Of a stretch of DNA of 64,000 nt, positions 1 to 8,373 are shown in pieces (the first letter of the stretch is position 1; each line of letters starts with the position of its first letter). The translations under genes were made by a program, and so were the position numbers. Origin of the DNA: Gammaproteobacteria bacterium (lineage in GTDB: Bacteria > Pseudomonadota > Gammaproteobacteria > Eutrophobiales > Eutrophobiaceae); assembly GCA_026710545.1 (NCBI GenBank), contig JAPOQU010000019.1, positions 44,611-108,610 on the forward strand. The letters are read 5' to 3'. Under the pieces are notes generated by a model, which did no database searches, was not told where the DNA came from, and saw only the letters and a program-made list of their open reading frames with translations.

Positions 1-2
1 TT

Positions 3-794
3 TCAAGGCCCGCCGAAGCCTTGCCGTGGCACCGGTACAGGTCGATATTCATAAAACCCTCCCGGGTGCGGGGAGGAGTTGAATTCTGGCGCCGGCACCT
101 GGTACAACTGGAACACGCCAGGGAATTATACGGCGTCCCCGTAGAAATTATGGTCGCGGTTATAGGCGTTGAGACGAGATACGGAAACAATACCGGCGGT
201 TTCAAGGTTATCAATTCGCTATCTACCCTGGCGTTTGATTATCCGAAACGGAGCAAGTTCTTCACCGGTGAACTGAAGCAGTATCTCCTCCTGGCCCGCG
301 AACAATCCCTCGATCCCCACACGCTGAAAGGTTCTTACGCCGGGGCAATGGGTATTCCGCAATTCATACCAAGCAGCTACCGTGCTTATGCCGTTGATTT
401 CGATGATGATGGTTTGATCGATATCTGGGAAAACCCGGCAGATGCAATCGGCAGTGTCGGAAATTATTTCAAAGTGCATGGGTGGAGGGAAGGCGCAGGA
501 ATAACTGCCCCGGCAAGCGTCCGGGAAACGGACAATTCAGCGTTGTTGACAAAAGGTCTTGAGCTCAAACTGAGCATGGGGGATATGGCCGCCGGTGGTG
601 TTACTGCAGAGGGAGATATCGACCCGGCAGAAAAAGTCAAACTGTTACAGCTTGAAAACAAGGACGGATACGAGTACTGGCTGGCGCTGCACAATTTTTA
701 TGTGATCACCAGGTATAACCACAGCGCACTCTATGCAATGGCAGTTTACCAGTTGGCAGAGGCAATCAGGGCGCAGTACCAGCCCGGCACCTGA
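3..794 (+). CDS. mltB: Membrane-bound lytic murein transglycosylase B, 5' end outside window
   Basis: Cleaves the glycan strands of peptidoglycan to give 1,6-anhydromuropeptides. The reading frame is open from the first in-frame codon (position 3), and the residues before the first possible start (S-R-P-A-E-A-L-P-W-H-R-Y-R) match the MltB family. The gene therefore begins upstream and its N-terminus, including any lipoprotein signal, is missing. The catalytic glutamate lies in the motif GVETRYG. The family block GSYAGAMGIPQFIPSSY and the downstream DFDDDGxxDIW segment are also present. It ends at TGA 792-794, and rlpA follows after 11 bp, so the two are probably co-transcribed. Family assignment is firm; the exact paralog is less so. 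Confidence 0.95.
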   Translation, partial: SRPAEALPWHRYRSIFIKPSRVRGGVEFWRRHLVQLEHARELYGVPVEIMVAVIGVETRYGNNTGGFKVINSLSTLAFDYPKRSKFFTGELKQYLLLAREQSLDPHTLKGSYAGAMGIPQFIPSSYRAYAVDFDDDGLIDIWENPADAIGSVGNYFKVHGWREGAGITAPASVRETDNSALLTKGLELKLSMGDMAAGGVTAEGDIDPAEKVKLLQLENKDGYEYWLALHNFYVITRYNHSALYAMAVYQLAEAIRAQYQPGT

Positions 795-805
795 GTCAAG
801 GCCCT

Positions 806-1612
806 GTGGCAACCCGTAAACTGTTTTTAGTAGTTTTACTTCTCCTGGGCATAGCTGCCTGCTCCACGGCGCCGAAGAAACACGTTGCGCCGAAACGGTC
901 GCCTGCGGAACTGGCCAGAATACCCGACGCGGTCCCGAAAGTTGAACCCAGAAGCAAGCTTGGCAACATGAAGACCTACGAGGTATTCGGGAAGAGATAC
1001 TATGTCCTGGACAACGAAGACGGGTTTGAACAAAAAGGCATTGCCTCCTGGTATGGTCCGCAATTCCATGGAAAGAAGACCTCCAGCGGTGAAGCTTACG
1101 ATATGTACGCCATGACTGCGGCGCACAAGACGCTGCCCCTGCCCTCCTACCTGGAAGTAGAAAACCTGGAAAACGGCAGAAAAGTAATCGTACGCGTCAA
1201 TGACCGCGGCCCGTTTCATGATAACCGGGTAGTTGATCTGTCTTATACGGCTGCTATCAAGCTGGACATGATTGCCAAGGGCACCGCCCTGGTGGAAATT
1301 CGCGCCATTAACCCGGGAACCCACCGGGGAGGCGCCGCCCCGGCCAGGCCCCGGTCCGGGGCGGCGAAAAAAGGCATGCCGCTGGATTTTTATATACAGG
1401 TAGGCGTCTTTTCTGATTTCAACAATGCGGAAAGACTGAAAAATAAACTGCGCGCGTTAAATACGCCGGTACAGCTAGAGGCTACGGTGCTGGACAGCGG
1501 AGTAGGTTTTCGCGTTAAAATCGGCCCGTTGAATAACATCGAGGTCGCGGATGAAATCGTCGGCCGTCTGGAAATGTTTGATATCTACGACCACCGTATC
1601 CTGCTTGAATGA
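806..1612 (+). CDS. rlpA: RlpA, septal/polar rare lipoprotein A with SPOR domain
   Basis: RlpA is an outer-membrane lipoprotein that cleaves denuded glycan strands at the septum. The GTG start at 806 gives a lipoprotein signal with lipobox G-I-A-A-C (Cys19). Residues about 70-170 form the double-psi beta-barrel domain (GIASWYGPQFHGKKTSSGE, then VRVNDRGPF with the catalytic Asp-containing loop). Residues about 190-268 form a C-terminal SPOR domain (FYIQVGVFSDFNNAERL) that binds denuded peptidoglycan. Its position between mltB and dacA is the usual gammaproteobacterial order. Confidence 0.95.
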   Translation: MATRKLFLVVLLLLGIAACSTAPKKHVAPKRSPAELARIPDAVPKVEPRSKLGNMKTYEVFGKRYYVLDNEDGFEQKGIASWYGPQFHGKKTSSGEAYDMYAMTAAHKTLPLPSYLEVENLENGRKVIVRVNDRGPFHDNRVVDLSYTAAIKLDMIAKGTALVEIRAINPGTHRGGAAPARPRSGAAKKGMPLDFYIQVGVFSDFNNAERLKNKLRALNTPVQLEATVLDSGVGFRVKIGPLNNIEVADEIVGRLEMFDIYDHRILLE

Positions 1613-1649
1613 ATCCTTTATCTCAACTTTCCTCCAGCAACAAAAAATT

Positions 1650-2795
1650 ATGAATAATTCACCAGTTAAACTGCTTGTCCTGATGTTCGGGATCAGTCTG
1701 AACAGTACTGCCCCGGGCGTTACGGTTGTGCCGCCTCCGCCGGAAATTGAGGCAACCTCGTACCTGATCGCGGATGCCGACAGCGGAACTTACCTGGTTG
1801 AGAAGAATATAGACCAGCGAGTGGAACCGGCCAGCCTGACGAAGATGATGACCGCCTACGTTGTTGCCAGCCAGATCTCCGGAGGCCATGTCGCCATGAC
1901 AGACCAGGTTACTGTCAGCGAGAAAGCCTGGCGTATGGGAGGCTCGCGCATGTTCATCGAGGTGGGGAAAAAAGTTGGCGTCGAAGACCTGCTGAAAGGA
2001 GTCATTATCCAGTCAGGCAACGACGCCAGTGTTGCCCTGGCCGAGCACGTTTCCGGCACCGAAGCGGCTTTTGCGGATCTCATGAACCAGTATGCTGCCG
2101 GACTCGGCATGGAAGATACGCATTTCATGAACAGTTCCGGGTGGCCTCACGAAGACCATTACACGACCGCAAGGGATATGGCGACCCTGGCGCGTGCGCT
2201 GATCCTGGACCACCCGGACATTTACGCGATGCATTCCATCAGGGAATTCACCTACAACAACATAAAACAGTCCAACCGGAACAACCTGTTATGGAAGGAC
2301 GCCAGCGTGGACGGTATCAAGACGGGCCATACCGAAAGCGCCGGGTACTGCCTGGTGGCTTCATCGGTTCGGGACGGCATTCGCCTGATCTCGGTAGTTA
2401 TGGGAACGGACGGAACACGCGCCAGGACCAACGCCACGCAGGCATTACTGAATTATTCCTACCGGTTCTATGAAACAAGAAAACTTTTTGCCGCCGGTGA
2501 GGCGGTGACAACCGTCATGGTATGGAAAGGGGAGCGTGACAGTATCGACCTGGCCGTTAAGGATGAACTTGTACTGACCTTGCAGAAAGGGCAATTCGAC
2601 CAGCTCCAGACGGTGATGACAGTCGAGGAAGAACTCGTCGCGCCTATTTCTGCAGGGGAAGAACTGGGTCGTCTGGATTTGTTACTGGACGATACGGTGC
2701 TGGCAAGCAGTCCGCTGGCGGCCCGGGGAGCAGTGGCCAAGGGAAGTTTGTTTGTGCAGTTCCGGGATCACATAAAAATGCACTGGCGGGAATAG
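1650..2795 (+). CDS. dacA: D-alanyl-D-alanine carboxypeptidase (PBP5/6 type)
   Basis: Removes the terminal D-Ala from peptidoglycan pentapeptides in the periplasm. The frame is open upstream to 1551, inside rlpA, but ATG 1650 is chosen because it directly precedes a signal peptide (MNNSPVKLLVLMFGISLNST). From this start the catalytic motifs are S62-L-T-K65, S122-G-N124 and K224-T-G226, all with normal spacing. The C-terminal region (about 280-381) fits the PBP5 C-terminal beta domain and ends in a basic amphipathic tail (FRDHIKMHWRE) that would anchor it to the inner membrane. dat starts 8 bp downstream. Confidence 0.93.
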   Translation: MNNSPVKLLVLMFGISLNSTAPGVTVVPPPPEIEATSYLIADADSGTYLVEKNIDQRVEPASLTKMMTAYVVASQISGGHVAMTDQVTVSEKAWRMGGSRMFIEVGKKVGVEDLLKGVIIQSGNDASVALAEHVSGTEAAFADLMNQYAAGLGMEDTHFMNSSGWPHEDHYTTARDMATLARALILDHPDIYAMHSIREFTYNNIKQSNRNNLLWKDASVDGIKTGHTESAGYCLVASSVRDGIRLISVVMGTDGTRARTNATQALLNYSYRFYETRKLFAAGEAVTTVMVWKGERDSIDLAVKDELVLTLQKGQFDQLQTVMTVEEELVAPISAGEELGRLDLLLDDTVLASSPLAARGAVAKGSLFVQFRDHIKMHWRE

Positions 2796-2802
2796 CGGCG
2801 CC

Positions 2803-3642
2803 ATGTCAACGGTATACCTGAACGGCCGGTTTATTCCGCTTGAACAGGCAACCGTGTCGGTACTGGACCGGGGGTTCAACTTCGCCGACGGGGTCTACGA
2901 GATAATACCGGTTTTTTTGGGAAAGCTGTTCAGGTTGCCGGAGCACCTGAAGAGACTGGACAACAGCTTGTCGGGTATTTCCCTGTCACTGGATTATGAC
3001 GGCCGCAAATGGCGCTCGGTGCTGGATGAATTATTGAACCTGAACCGGGTTTCCGGCGACTCTACCGTCTATATTCAGGTTACCCGGGGAGCGGCTGAAA
3101 GAAACCACTTCTACCAGTCCGGTTATACCCCGACCGTCTTCGCCATGTGCAAACCGCTGTCAGGTCTGGATGTCAGCATGGGCATCAGCGCGATCCTGCA
3201 CGAGGACATCAGGTGGGAATACTGCAATATAAAATCGGTGGCGTTGCTGCCCAACGTACTGTTAAAACAGTATGCCAGGGATAAGGATGGATCACACGAA
3301 GCGATTCTGAGCCGGGACGGGTATGTCACGGAAGGCGCCTCAAGCAATGTTTTTATCGTGCTCGATAACACGGTCAGGACGCCTCCCAAGAGCAACCGGC
3401 TGCTGCCGGGCATTACCCGCGACCTGGTGGTGGAGTTAATCGGGAAAAGCGGGGGCCCTTGCCTGGAAGTTCCCGTCGCGGAGAAAGAACTGCTGCAGGC
3501 CGATGAGATCTGGATCACCAGTTCCACACTGGGTATAGCCCCGGTGGTCAGACTTGACGGCCGGCCGGTTGGCGACGGGAAACCCGGACCGGTCTGGCGT
3601 GATACCAACGATCGCTACCAGGCCTTCAAAACAAACAACTGA
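2803..3642 (+). CDS. dat: D-amino acid (D-alanine) aminotransferase, class IV PLP enzyme
   Basis: Interconverts D-alanine and D-glutamate through 2-oxo acids, supplying D-amino acids for the cell wall. 279 residues, normal for class IV aminotransferases. The PLP lysine is K144 in the block NIKSVALLPNVL, and E177 in YVTEGASSNVF matches the cofactor-N1 glutamate of the family. The N-terminal VLDRGFNFADGVYE motif is typical. It lies 8 bp after dacA and ends the cell-wall operon. In many gammaproteobacteria ybeD and lipB follow, but here a convergent unrelated gene follows, so the cluster is interrupted. Confidence 0.92.
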   Translation: MSTVYLNGRFIPLEQATVSVLDRGFNFADGVYEIIPVFLGKLFRLPEHLKRLDNSLSGISLSLDYDGRKWRSVLDELLNLNRVSGDSTVYIQVTRGAAERNHFYQSGYTPTVFAMCKPLSGLDVSMGISAILHEDIRWEYCNIKSVALLPNVLLKQYARDKDGSHEAILSRDGYVTEGASSNVFIVLDNTVRTPPKSNRLLPGITRDLVVELIGKSGGPCLEVPVAEKELLQADEIWITSSTLGIAPVVRLDGRPVGDGKPGPVWRDTNDRYQAFKTNN

Positions 3643-3650
3643 AACCGCTG

Positions 3651-5021
3651 TCAGCCAAGCACGCGTCCCGGGTTCAAAATGCCCTTCGGGTCCATGGTCT
3701 GTTTCAACAGTTTCATGAGGGCAATTTCTTCATTGCTCCTGGATTGATGCAGGTAAGCGCGTTTTTGCATACCGATACCGTGCTCGGCTGAGACCGAGCC
3801 GTTATATGCGCCGACATGCCTGTAAACCACGTCATACACCGTCTTTTTATCCTCTTTCCTGTTCGCCGTGAAGACCAGGTGCAGGTTGCCGTCGCCGATG
3901 TGCCCGAATACCAAGAGAGACGTATCCGGCAAAAGCCCCTTGATTTCGGGCTCCAGTTGAGCCAGGAAATCGGCCATCCTGTTGATAGGCACGCTCACGT
4001 CAAAATTGGCATTGTTGCTGATCACGGCCATGGCATCGCCCACGCCGTCACGTATGGCCCAGACTGACTGTCTTTCGCGTTCTGATTGGCAGATTACCGC
4101 GTCCAGTATCCTCCCGGCCCCCAACTCTCCTGCGAGTGCATCTTCAAGTCCGTTTTGATTGGATTTATCGCTGATCTCCGTCAACACATAAATGGGATAC
4201 CTGTCATCAAACGGGCTGCTCACGGCCGGAACGTGCCTGATAATGTAGTCATAATAACTGTCCCACATGACTTCAAATGAACTGAGCGACCCGCTGAATT
4301 CCCGGCTCATGAAATGCAGGAACCGGATCACCTCATCAAACGACTGTATTGCAACCAGCGCGGTGTTGCGGCTTTCCGGCCTGGCGAACAGCCGCAATAC
4401 CGCGCGCGTCACGATACCCAGGGTCCCTTCAGTGCCGATGAACAGGTGTTTCAGGTCGTAGCCCGCGTTATTTTTCAGCATCTTGTTCAGCGACGTAATG
4501 ACAGTGCCGTCGGCCAGCACAACCTCCAGGCCCAGGATCAGGTTGCGCGTCATACCGTACCTGATTACCTCGTTACCACCGGCATTGGTCGAAATATTCC
4601 CGCCGATATTGCATGAACCCCGGGCGCCCAGGTCAAGGGGAAACAGCAAGCCTGCATCGTCCGCCGCATCCTGGATGGTCTGCAGGGGGGTTCCGGCAAG
4701 CACGGTCATGGTCATGGAATCCCGGTCCAGTTCCTCTATGCCGGTCAGGCGCTCAAGCGACAAGGCTACCTCGTCTTCCCTGGGTGTGGCTCCCCCGCAT
4801 AAACCCGTGAGCCCTCCCTGTACGACTATTTTCCGGTTGTTGGATGAACAGATGCGCATGACGCCGGATACCTGTCCGGTCGACGCAGGCCGGACGACGG
4901 CGGCGGGCACATGGGCGGTCTCCCCGGAGCCGTCGGCGTGGTATTTTCCGGAAATATCAGGGCCGGTCAGTACGGCATCCGGACCTAATTCATCTGTCAG
5001 TTGTCTGATCGTATTGTTCAT
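3651..5021 (-). CDS. FAD-binding 2-hydroxy-acid dehydrogenase (GlcD/D-lactate dehydrogenase family)
   Basis: Predicted to oxidise a D-2-hydroxy acid such as D-lactate, glycolate or D-2-hydroxyglutarate. An FAD_binding_4 (PCMH) domain occupies about residues 35-215 (VVQGGLTGLCGGATP, then GGNISTNAGGNEVIRYGMTRNLILGLEVVLADG). An FAD-oxidase C-terminal domain follows, with the metal-site motif GHIGDGNLHLVF and the ending SAEHGIGMQKRAYL...DPKGILNPGRVL. No iron-sulfur domain is fused. It converges on dat and diverges from the MetE-like gene at 5154. The substrate cannot be decided from sequence. Confidence 0.85.
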   Translation of the reverse strand: MNNTIRQLTDELGPDAVLTGPDISGKYHADGSGETAHVPAAVVRPASTGQVSGVMRICSSNNRKIVVQGGLTGLCGGATPREDEVALSLERLTGIEELDRDSMTMTVLAGTPLQTIQDAADDAGLLFPLDLGARGSCNIGGNISTNAGGNEVIRYGMTRNLILGLEVVLADGTVITSLNKMLKNNAGYDLKHLFIGTEGTLGIVTRAVLRLFARPESRNTALVAIQSFDEVIRFLHFMSREFSGSLSSFEVMWDSYYDYIIRHVPAVSSPFDDRYPIYVLTEISDKSNQNGLEDALAGELGAGRILDAVICQSERERQSVWAIRDGVGDAMAVISNNANFDVSVPINRMADFLAQLEPEIKGLLPDTSLLVFGHIGDGNLHLVFTANRKEDKKTVYDVVYRHVGAYNGSVSAEHGIGMQKRAYLHQSRSNEEIALMKLLKQTMDPKGILNPGRVLG

Positions 5022-5153
5022 GTCGGCTGTATTGATTGTTCATTCAAGACGGGGCTGGACAACCCGGTTTGTCATTATCGTTGTGACGCAATTTCTTCCT
5101 TATCATATACGGTATACTTATCGGTTGAAATTAAAACAGAGACATAGATACTC

Positions 5154-6254
5154 ATGACAGACAGAGCACCGTACCGCGCAGACCAGGTGGGAAGTTTATT
5201 ACGTCCTGCCCGGCTGAAGTCCGCACGCACCGATTTTGATGCCGGTAAAACGGATGCGAGTACCCTTAAATCGATTGAAGACGAGTGTATCCGTGAAGTG
5301 GTTGAACGCCAGGAAGCCGCCGGCCTGCAAGCCGTTACCGACGGGGAATTCCGCCGCACGTGGTGGCACTTCGATTATCTTGCCGGACTGGAAGGCGTCG
5401 AACTGGTTGAGAGCGAACACGGCATCCAGTTTCACGGGGTGCAGACAAAATCCAGAACCATTGCCGTCACCGGCAGGGTCGGTTTCGATCAACACTATAT
5501 GCTGGATCACTTTCGCTTTCTTCACGGCATTGCCGGCGTCGCACCCAAGATGACTATACCGGCGCCTTCTGTCCTGCACTTTCGCGGAGGCAGGGCTTCC
5601 ATCAGCAACGACGTATACCCGGGGCTGGACGAATTCTTCGCCGATACGGCGGAGGCTTACCACAAGGCCGTGCAGGCGTTTTACGCTGCCGGCTGCCGTT
5701 ACCTGCAGTTCGACGACACGGTATGGGCTTACCTTTGCTCCGCAAAAGAACGGCAGGCCGCGCAAGACCGGGGCGATGATCCCGATCCGTTGCCGCGTAT
5801 TTATGCGGATATGATCAATCACGCCCTGAAGGACAAGCCGGAGGACATGGTAGTGACTACCCACGTCTGCCGCGGCAACTTCCGTTCAAGCTGGATCTCG
5901 GAAGGCGGTTACGAACCGGTTGCCGAGACCCTGTTGGGGGAAACGGCTTATGACGGTTATTTCCTGGAATACGATACGGACCGCGCCGGCGGCTTTGAGC
6001 CGTTACGCTTCCTGCCACCGGGTGACAAACGGGTAGTCCTCGGCCTGGTTACCTCCAAGTCCGGCGACCTGGAAGACAAGGATGCCATCCGGCGGCGCAT
6101 CGATGAAGCCGCCCGTTATGCCGACCCCGGCCAGTTCTGCCTGAGCCCGCAATGCGGCTTCGCCTCTACCGAGGAAGGCAATATACTGACCGAAGACCAG
6201 CAATGGGAAAAACTGGAAATGATTGTCGGGCTGGCCCGGGAGGTATGGGGGTAG
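5154..6254 (+). CDS. MetE C-terminal-domain-like (cobalamin-independent methionine synthase family) protein
   Basis: 366 residues, corresponding to the catalytic C-terminal barrel of MetE without the N-terminal half, as in the YxjG/YxjH group. Visible family parts are the N-terminal QVGSLLRP, the DGEFRRTWWHFDYL block, the DD motif in YLQFDDTVWAYL, a probable zinc-site pair HVC in THVCRGN, and the distal Cys in LSPQCGFAS. The family transfers methyl groups to thiols; the true acceptor and donor are unknown. It stands alone, divergent from the FAD dehydrogenase, and a perfect 24-bp palindrome follows its stop. A second, distant family member lies behind the reductive dehalogenase (43155). Confidence 0.75.
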   Translation: MTDRAPYRADQVGSLLRPARLKSARTDFDAGKTDASTLKSIEDECIREVVERQEAAGLQAVTDGEFRRTWWHFDYLAGLEGVELVESEHGIQFHGVQTKSRTIAVTGRVGFDQHYMLDHFRFLHGIAGVAPKMTIPAPSVLHFRGGRASISNDVYPGLDEFFADTAEAYHKAVQAFYAAGCRYLQFDDTVWAYLCSAKERQAAQDRGDDPDPLPRIYADMINHALKDKPEDMVVTTHVCRGNFRSSWISEGGYEPVAETLLGETAYDGYFLEYDTDRAGGFEPLRFLPPGDKRVVLGLVTSKSGDLEDKDAIRRRIDEAARYADPGQFCLSPQCGFASTEEGNILTEDQQWEKLEMIVGLAREVWG

Positions 6255-6281
6255 TGCCGAGCCAGCTCTCCGTAGCTCTCC

Positions 6282-6305
6282 GGGGACAGATTTAAATCTG
6301 TCCCC
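6282..6305. repeat. Dispersed 24-bp perfect palindrome (GGGGACAGATTT arm)
   Basis: Perfect inverted repeat with arm GGGGACAGATTT and no spacer, lying between the convergent MetE-like gene and the hydroquinone dioxygenase large subunit. It could act as a bidirectional terminator hairpin. The same arm, with small changes, recurs at 39975, 40879, 53888, 57443, 57515, 57677 and 62869, so it is a dispersed REP-like family. Confidence 0.9.
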
Positions 6306-6321
6306 AAAACGGACACAGGAT

Positions 6322-7338
6322 CTAGAACGAGGCCGGAACCGGCGGTAATTCACCCTTGGCGTAGCGTATCTCCAGGCCCGGCGTCAGGTTCTCCCAGACC
6401 AGCAGCATGGAGCGTTTCGGGGAATACCCCCGGTGGCGTATGTCCGCGGGCATGCAGGACACGTCCCCTGCCTTCATGGTGACCACGGACATCGGGGCCG
6501 CGGTGTTCTTGTCTGCCACCCGCCAGGTTATCTCATCGGACATCTGTATGAACCATTCAACCCTGTCGTTGCCGTGGTCCACCGGCAGGATATGCTCTTC
6601 CGACGTCGGACAATACGCGCTGCTCCTGACCACGGAAACGATGGACGGATTCCAGGTAACCGGCGAGCGGGACAGGTACCTGAACAGGCTGAACCCGGCC
6701 AACTGGCCTTCGAACCCGGGCTCGGCATGGACTTCCGGTTCGGATTGGTCCACGTCGGCAAACTGCCGGTTGACAGACCGGCCGTTTTCATCGGAACGGA
6801 CCGGACTGTCGCCGGGAAGACTGACGAACCGGTCGGCCAGTTCCCGCTGGAAATTCACGGCCTCATCGTTGCTGCCGTTCTTGGGCCCGCGCGCGCTGCC
6901 GGTCTCCAGGGGCGCGGCAAACGGGTTAAAACAGGCATTGGTCCAGTCCGACAGCAGGGACTTGAAACAGGCCAGAAGCACTTCTGTCTCGAAGCGTTCG
7001 GTAAAATCCGTGCCGGAATCCTTGTAGCCCTGGTTATAAGCGCCCATAAAGACATCGACGCTGCCGTAATTATTCACCGTGCCGAAGACCTCGTCGAAGT
7101 TGACCCAGCCGTAGAAAAACCCCCAGGCCACGTCTCGCACCATCGACCTCAGGAAATTCTCCACGTCCATCACGTGGGTCGCGGTCGGGCACTGGATACG
7201 CGCAAAATACTCATCCCGCTGAAACTTGAATGAACCGATTTCAAAGCCTTTGTAGCCGGTGACCGGATGCGGCGCGCTTTCCCGGTGTGCTTCGGTAAGT
7301 ACCGGTAATTCGTTTATTTGTTCTGCTGTTGCTGCCAT
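6322..7338 (-). CDS. hapD: Hydroquinone 1,2-dioxygenase large (catalytic) subunit, HapD/PnpD type
   Basis: Ring-cleaves hydroquinone to 4-hydroxymuconic semialdehyde as the iron-binding subunit of a two-subunit enzyme. The size (338 residues) and pairing with a 166-residue partner match the 38 + 18 kDa HapCD/PnpCD enzymes. The C-terminal third is a cupin-like barrel. H255, N257 and E261 in DHGNDRVEW, with H302 in DIRHRGY, have the spacing I recall for the iron ligands of PnpCD; that comparison is from memory. It lies 30 bp downstream of the small subunit on the same strand. Length, partner and ligands agree; turnover of halogenated hydroquinones is only inferred from context. Confidence 0.8.
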   Translation of the reverse strand: MAATAEQINELPVLTEAHRESAPHPVTGYKGFEIGSFKFQRDEYFARIQCPTATHVMDVENFLRSMVRDVAWGFFYGWVNFDEVFGTVNNYGSVDVFMGAYNQGYKDSGTDFTERFETEVLLACFKSLLSDWTNACFNPFAAPLETGSARGPKNGSNDEAVNFQRELADRFVSLPGDSPVRSDENGRSVNRQFADVDQSEPEVHAEPGFEGQLAGFSLFRYLSRSPVTWNPSIVSVVRSSAYCPTSEEHILPVDHGNDRVEWFIQMSDEITWRVADKNTAAPMSVVTMKAGDVSCMPADIRHRGYSPKRSMLLVWENLTPGLEIRYAKGELPPVPASF

Positions 7339-7368
7339 AGTCGTCTCCCCCTGGTACCCTTTCCAATG

Positions 7369-7869
7369 TCAATGCTGGCAGATCTCGGCCCACTTCTGTA
7401 TGGACTCATCGCCAAGTAACGTCTGCAGTAAGATTACCCCCAGTTCGCCGGCGCGGAACTGGTACGCTGCGCCAGCCGGCAACAGGACCATGTGGCCGCG
7501 GGAAGCCTTGACATGACCCATGACCTGGCCTTCCGGCCGGCCGGACAGCCTGACGGACCCTTCCTTGTCTTCGGCAGGCGCCAGTCCGCTGTCCGCGGGC
7601 TTGATAAAATGGGCCTCCATTTTGCCCTGCATGAGCAGGGCGGTCTCATCGTGGCTGCAGATGTACCAGGGGCTGTCACCTTCGGCGCGAATACACTCGA
7701 TGGTATTCTCCAGGTTTTTGGCGATGACGATACGCTCCCAGGGTGCGGCGTTGCCCGCCACTTCGAACATATTGGAAAACAGGTAATCCCGGGCCTCCTC
7801 GTTGCCGGTAATCTCGACGCCTCCCTTGTCGTAGTTGTCGATACTGCCGAATACGGTCGTTACGGACAT
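7369..7869 (-). CDS. hapC: Hydroquinone 1,2-dioxygenase small subunit, HapC/PnpC type
   Basis: 166 residues; accessory subunit of the hydroquinone dioxygenase. A cupin-like fold is suggested by the segments DETALLMQGKMEAHF (about 74-88) and RGHMVLLPAGAAYQF (about 123-137). A good ribosome binding sequence (GGGGAAAG) lies just upstream of the ATG. It is first in a leftward pair with hapD. Upstream lie an imperfect palindrome (7902-7979) and the remains of a glutathionyl-hydroquinone reductase gene, so the original operon was probably GHR-hapC-hapD, divergent from the TetR gene. Confidence 0.75.
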   Translation of the reverse strand: MSVTTVFGSIDNYDKGGVEITGNEEARDYLFSNMFEVAGNAAPWERIVIAKNLENTIECIRAEGDSPWYICSHDETALLMQGKMEAHFIKPADSGLAPAEDKEGSVRLSGRPEGQVMGHVKASRGHMVLLPAGAAYQFRAGELGVILLQTLLGDESIQKWAEICQH

Positions 7870-7901
7870 GGCTTTCCCCTCAAAGACAGTGTTAAGGATA
7901 A

Positions 7902-7979
7902 TTGGGGTCAGTGTGAAAACTCATGCTTGCCCTGTCGAAAAATACCAAACCCTGTCCTGAGTTTTTACACTGACCCCAA
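7902..7979. repeat. 22-bp inverted repeat with 34-bp loop (GGGGTCAG type)
   Basis: Arms at 7902-7923 and 7958-7979 are complementary at 21 of 22 positions; each outer end reads TTGGGGTCAGTG (or its complement). This resembles the GGGGTCAG-type palindromes seen around REP-associated transposases, though no transposase is present here. It sits between hapC and the GHR pseudogene. On the minus strand it could form a hairpin in the hapC leader or act as a terminator. Confidence 0.8.
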
Positions 7980-8010
7980 ATATACCAAATATTCCCGATA
8001 TATCACATAA

Positions 8011-8219
8011 TCAGGATAACAAATGGCGCTCATGGGGCGCCTCGGGATGGAAATCAGGGCCTGCGGGAACGATGCCGGTCGGATTCACCGTGGGGGCCCG
8101 GGAGAACCGTCTGCGGTTACCCAGTTGCGAAACCGGGATTCAGAACGGATGAACCGCCCCTTGCTGGCTTCGGTGTCATACCATTCATCATGCCACTTGC
8201 CGTCAATCAATAACCCCAT
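8011..8219 (-). pseudogene. Glutathionyl-hydroquinone reductase remnant: N- and C-termini joined by an internal deletion
   Basis: Reading leftward from ATG 8217-8219, the first 42 codons (MGLLIDGKWHDEWYDTEASK, then GRFIRSESRFRNWVTADGSP) are the characteristic N-terminus of the Xi-class GST / glutathionyl-hydroquinone reductase family (YqjG, PcpF). The frame stops at 8085-8087. In another frame, 8014-8091 reads TVNPTGIVPAGPDFHPEAPH plus a short tail to TGA 8011-8013, which fits the family's C-terminal NPTxIVPxGP ending. About 260 central codons, including the CPWA active site, are gone, and the frame is broken at about 8091-8097. The comparison with the family is from memory. Loss of an enzyme for glutathionyl-(halo)hydroquinones fits the surrounding pathway. 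Confidence 0.8.
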
Positions 8220-8373
8220 CGTGCTTTCCTGAAACGTGTGTCTAAGGCATGTTAGTATAGCATTCCGCCCGTTTTATTTTTTGCCGGGAGGTGCGTTTTC
8301 AGGAGAACCCCTGAATTTACATGAGGCGCTTGACGCACGCGTATTCAAGCCACCGACAACGAGTCAAACATAC

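Noticed and set aside
5106..5116. TATAC-G-GTATA dyad between divergent genes
   Set aside because: Short, AT-rich and not repeated elsewhere; no basis for calling it an operator.
8023..8232. Rightward 69-residue open frame
   Set aside because: It is antisense to the readable glutathionyl-hydroquinone reductase remnant and has no family features.
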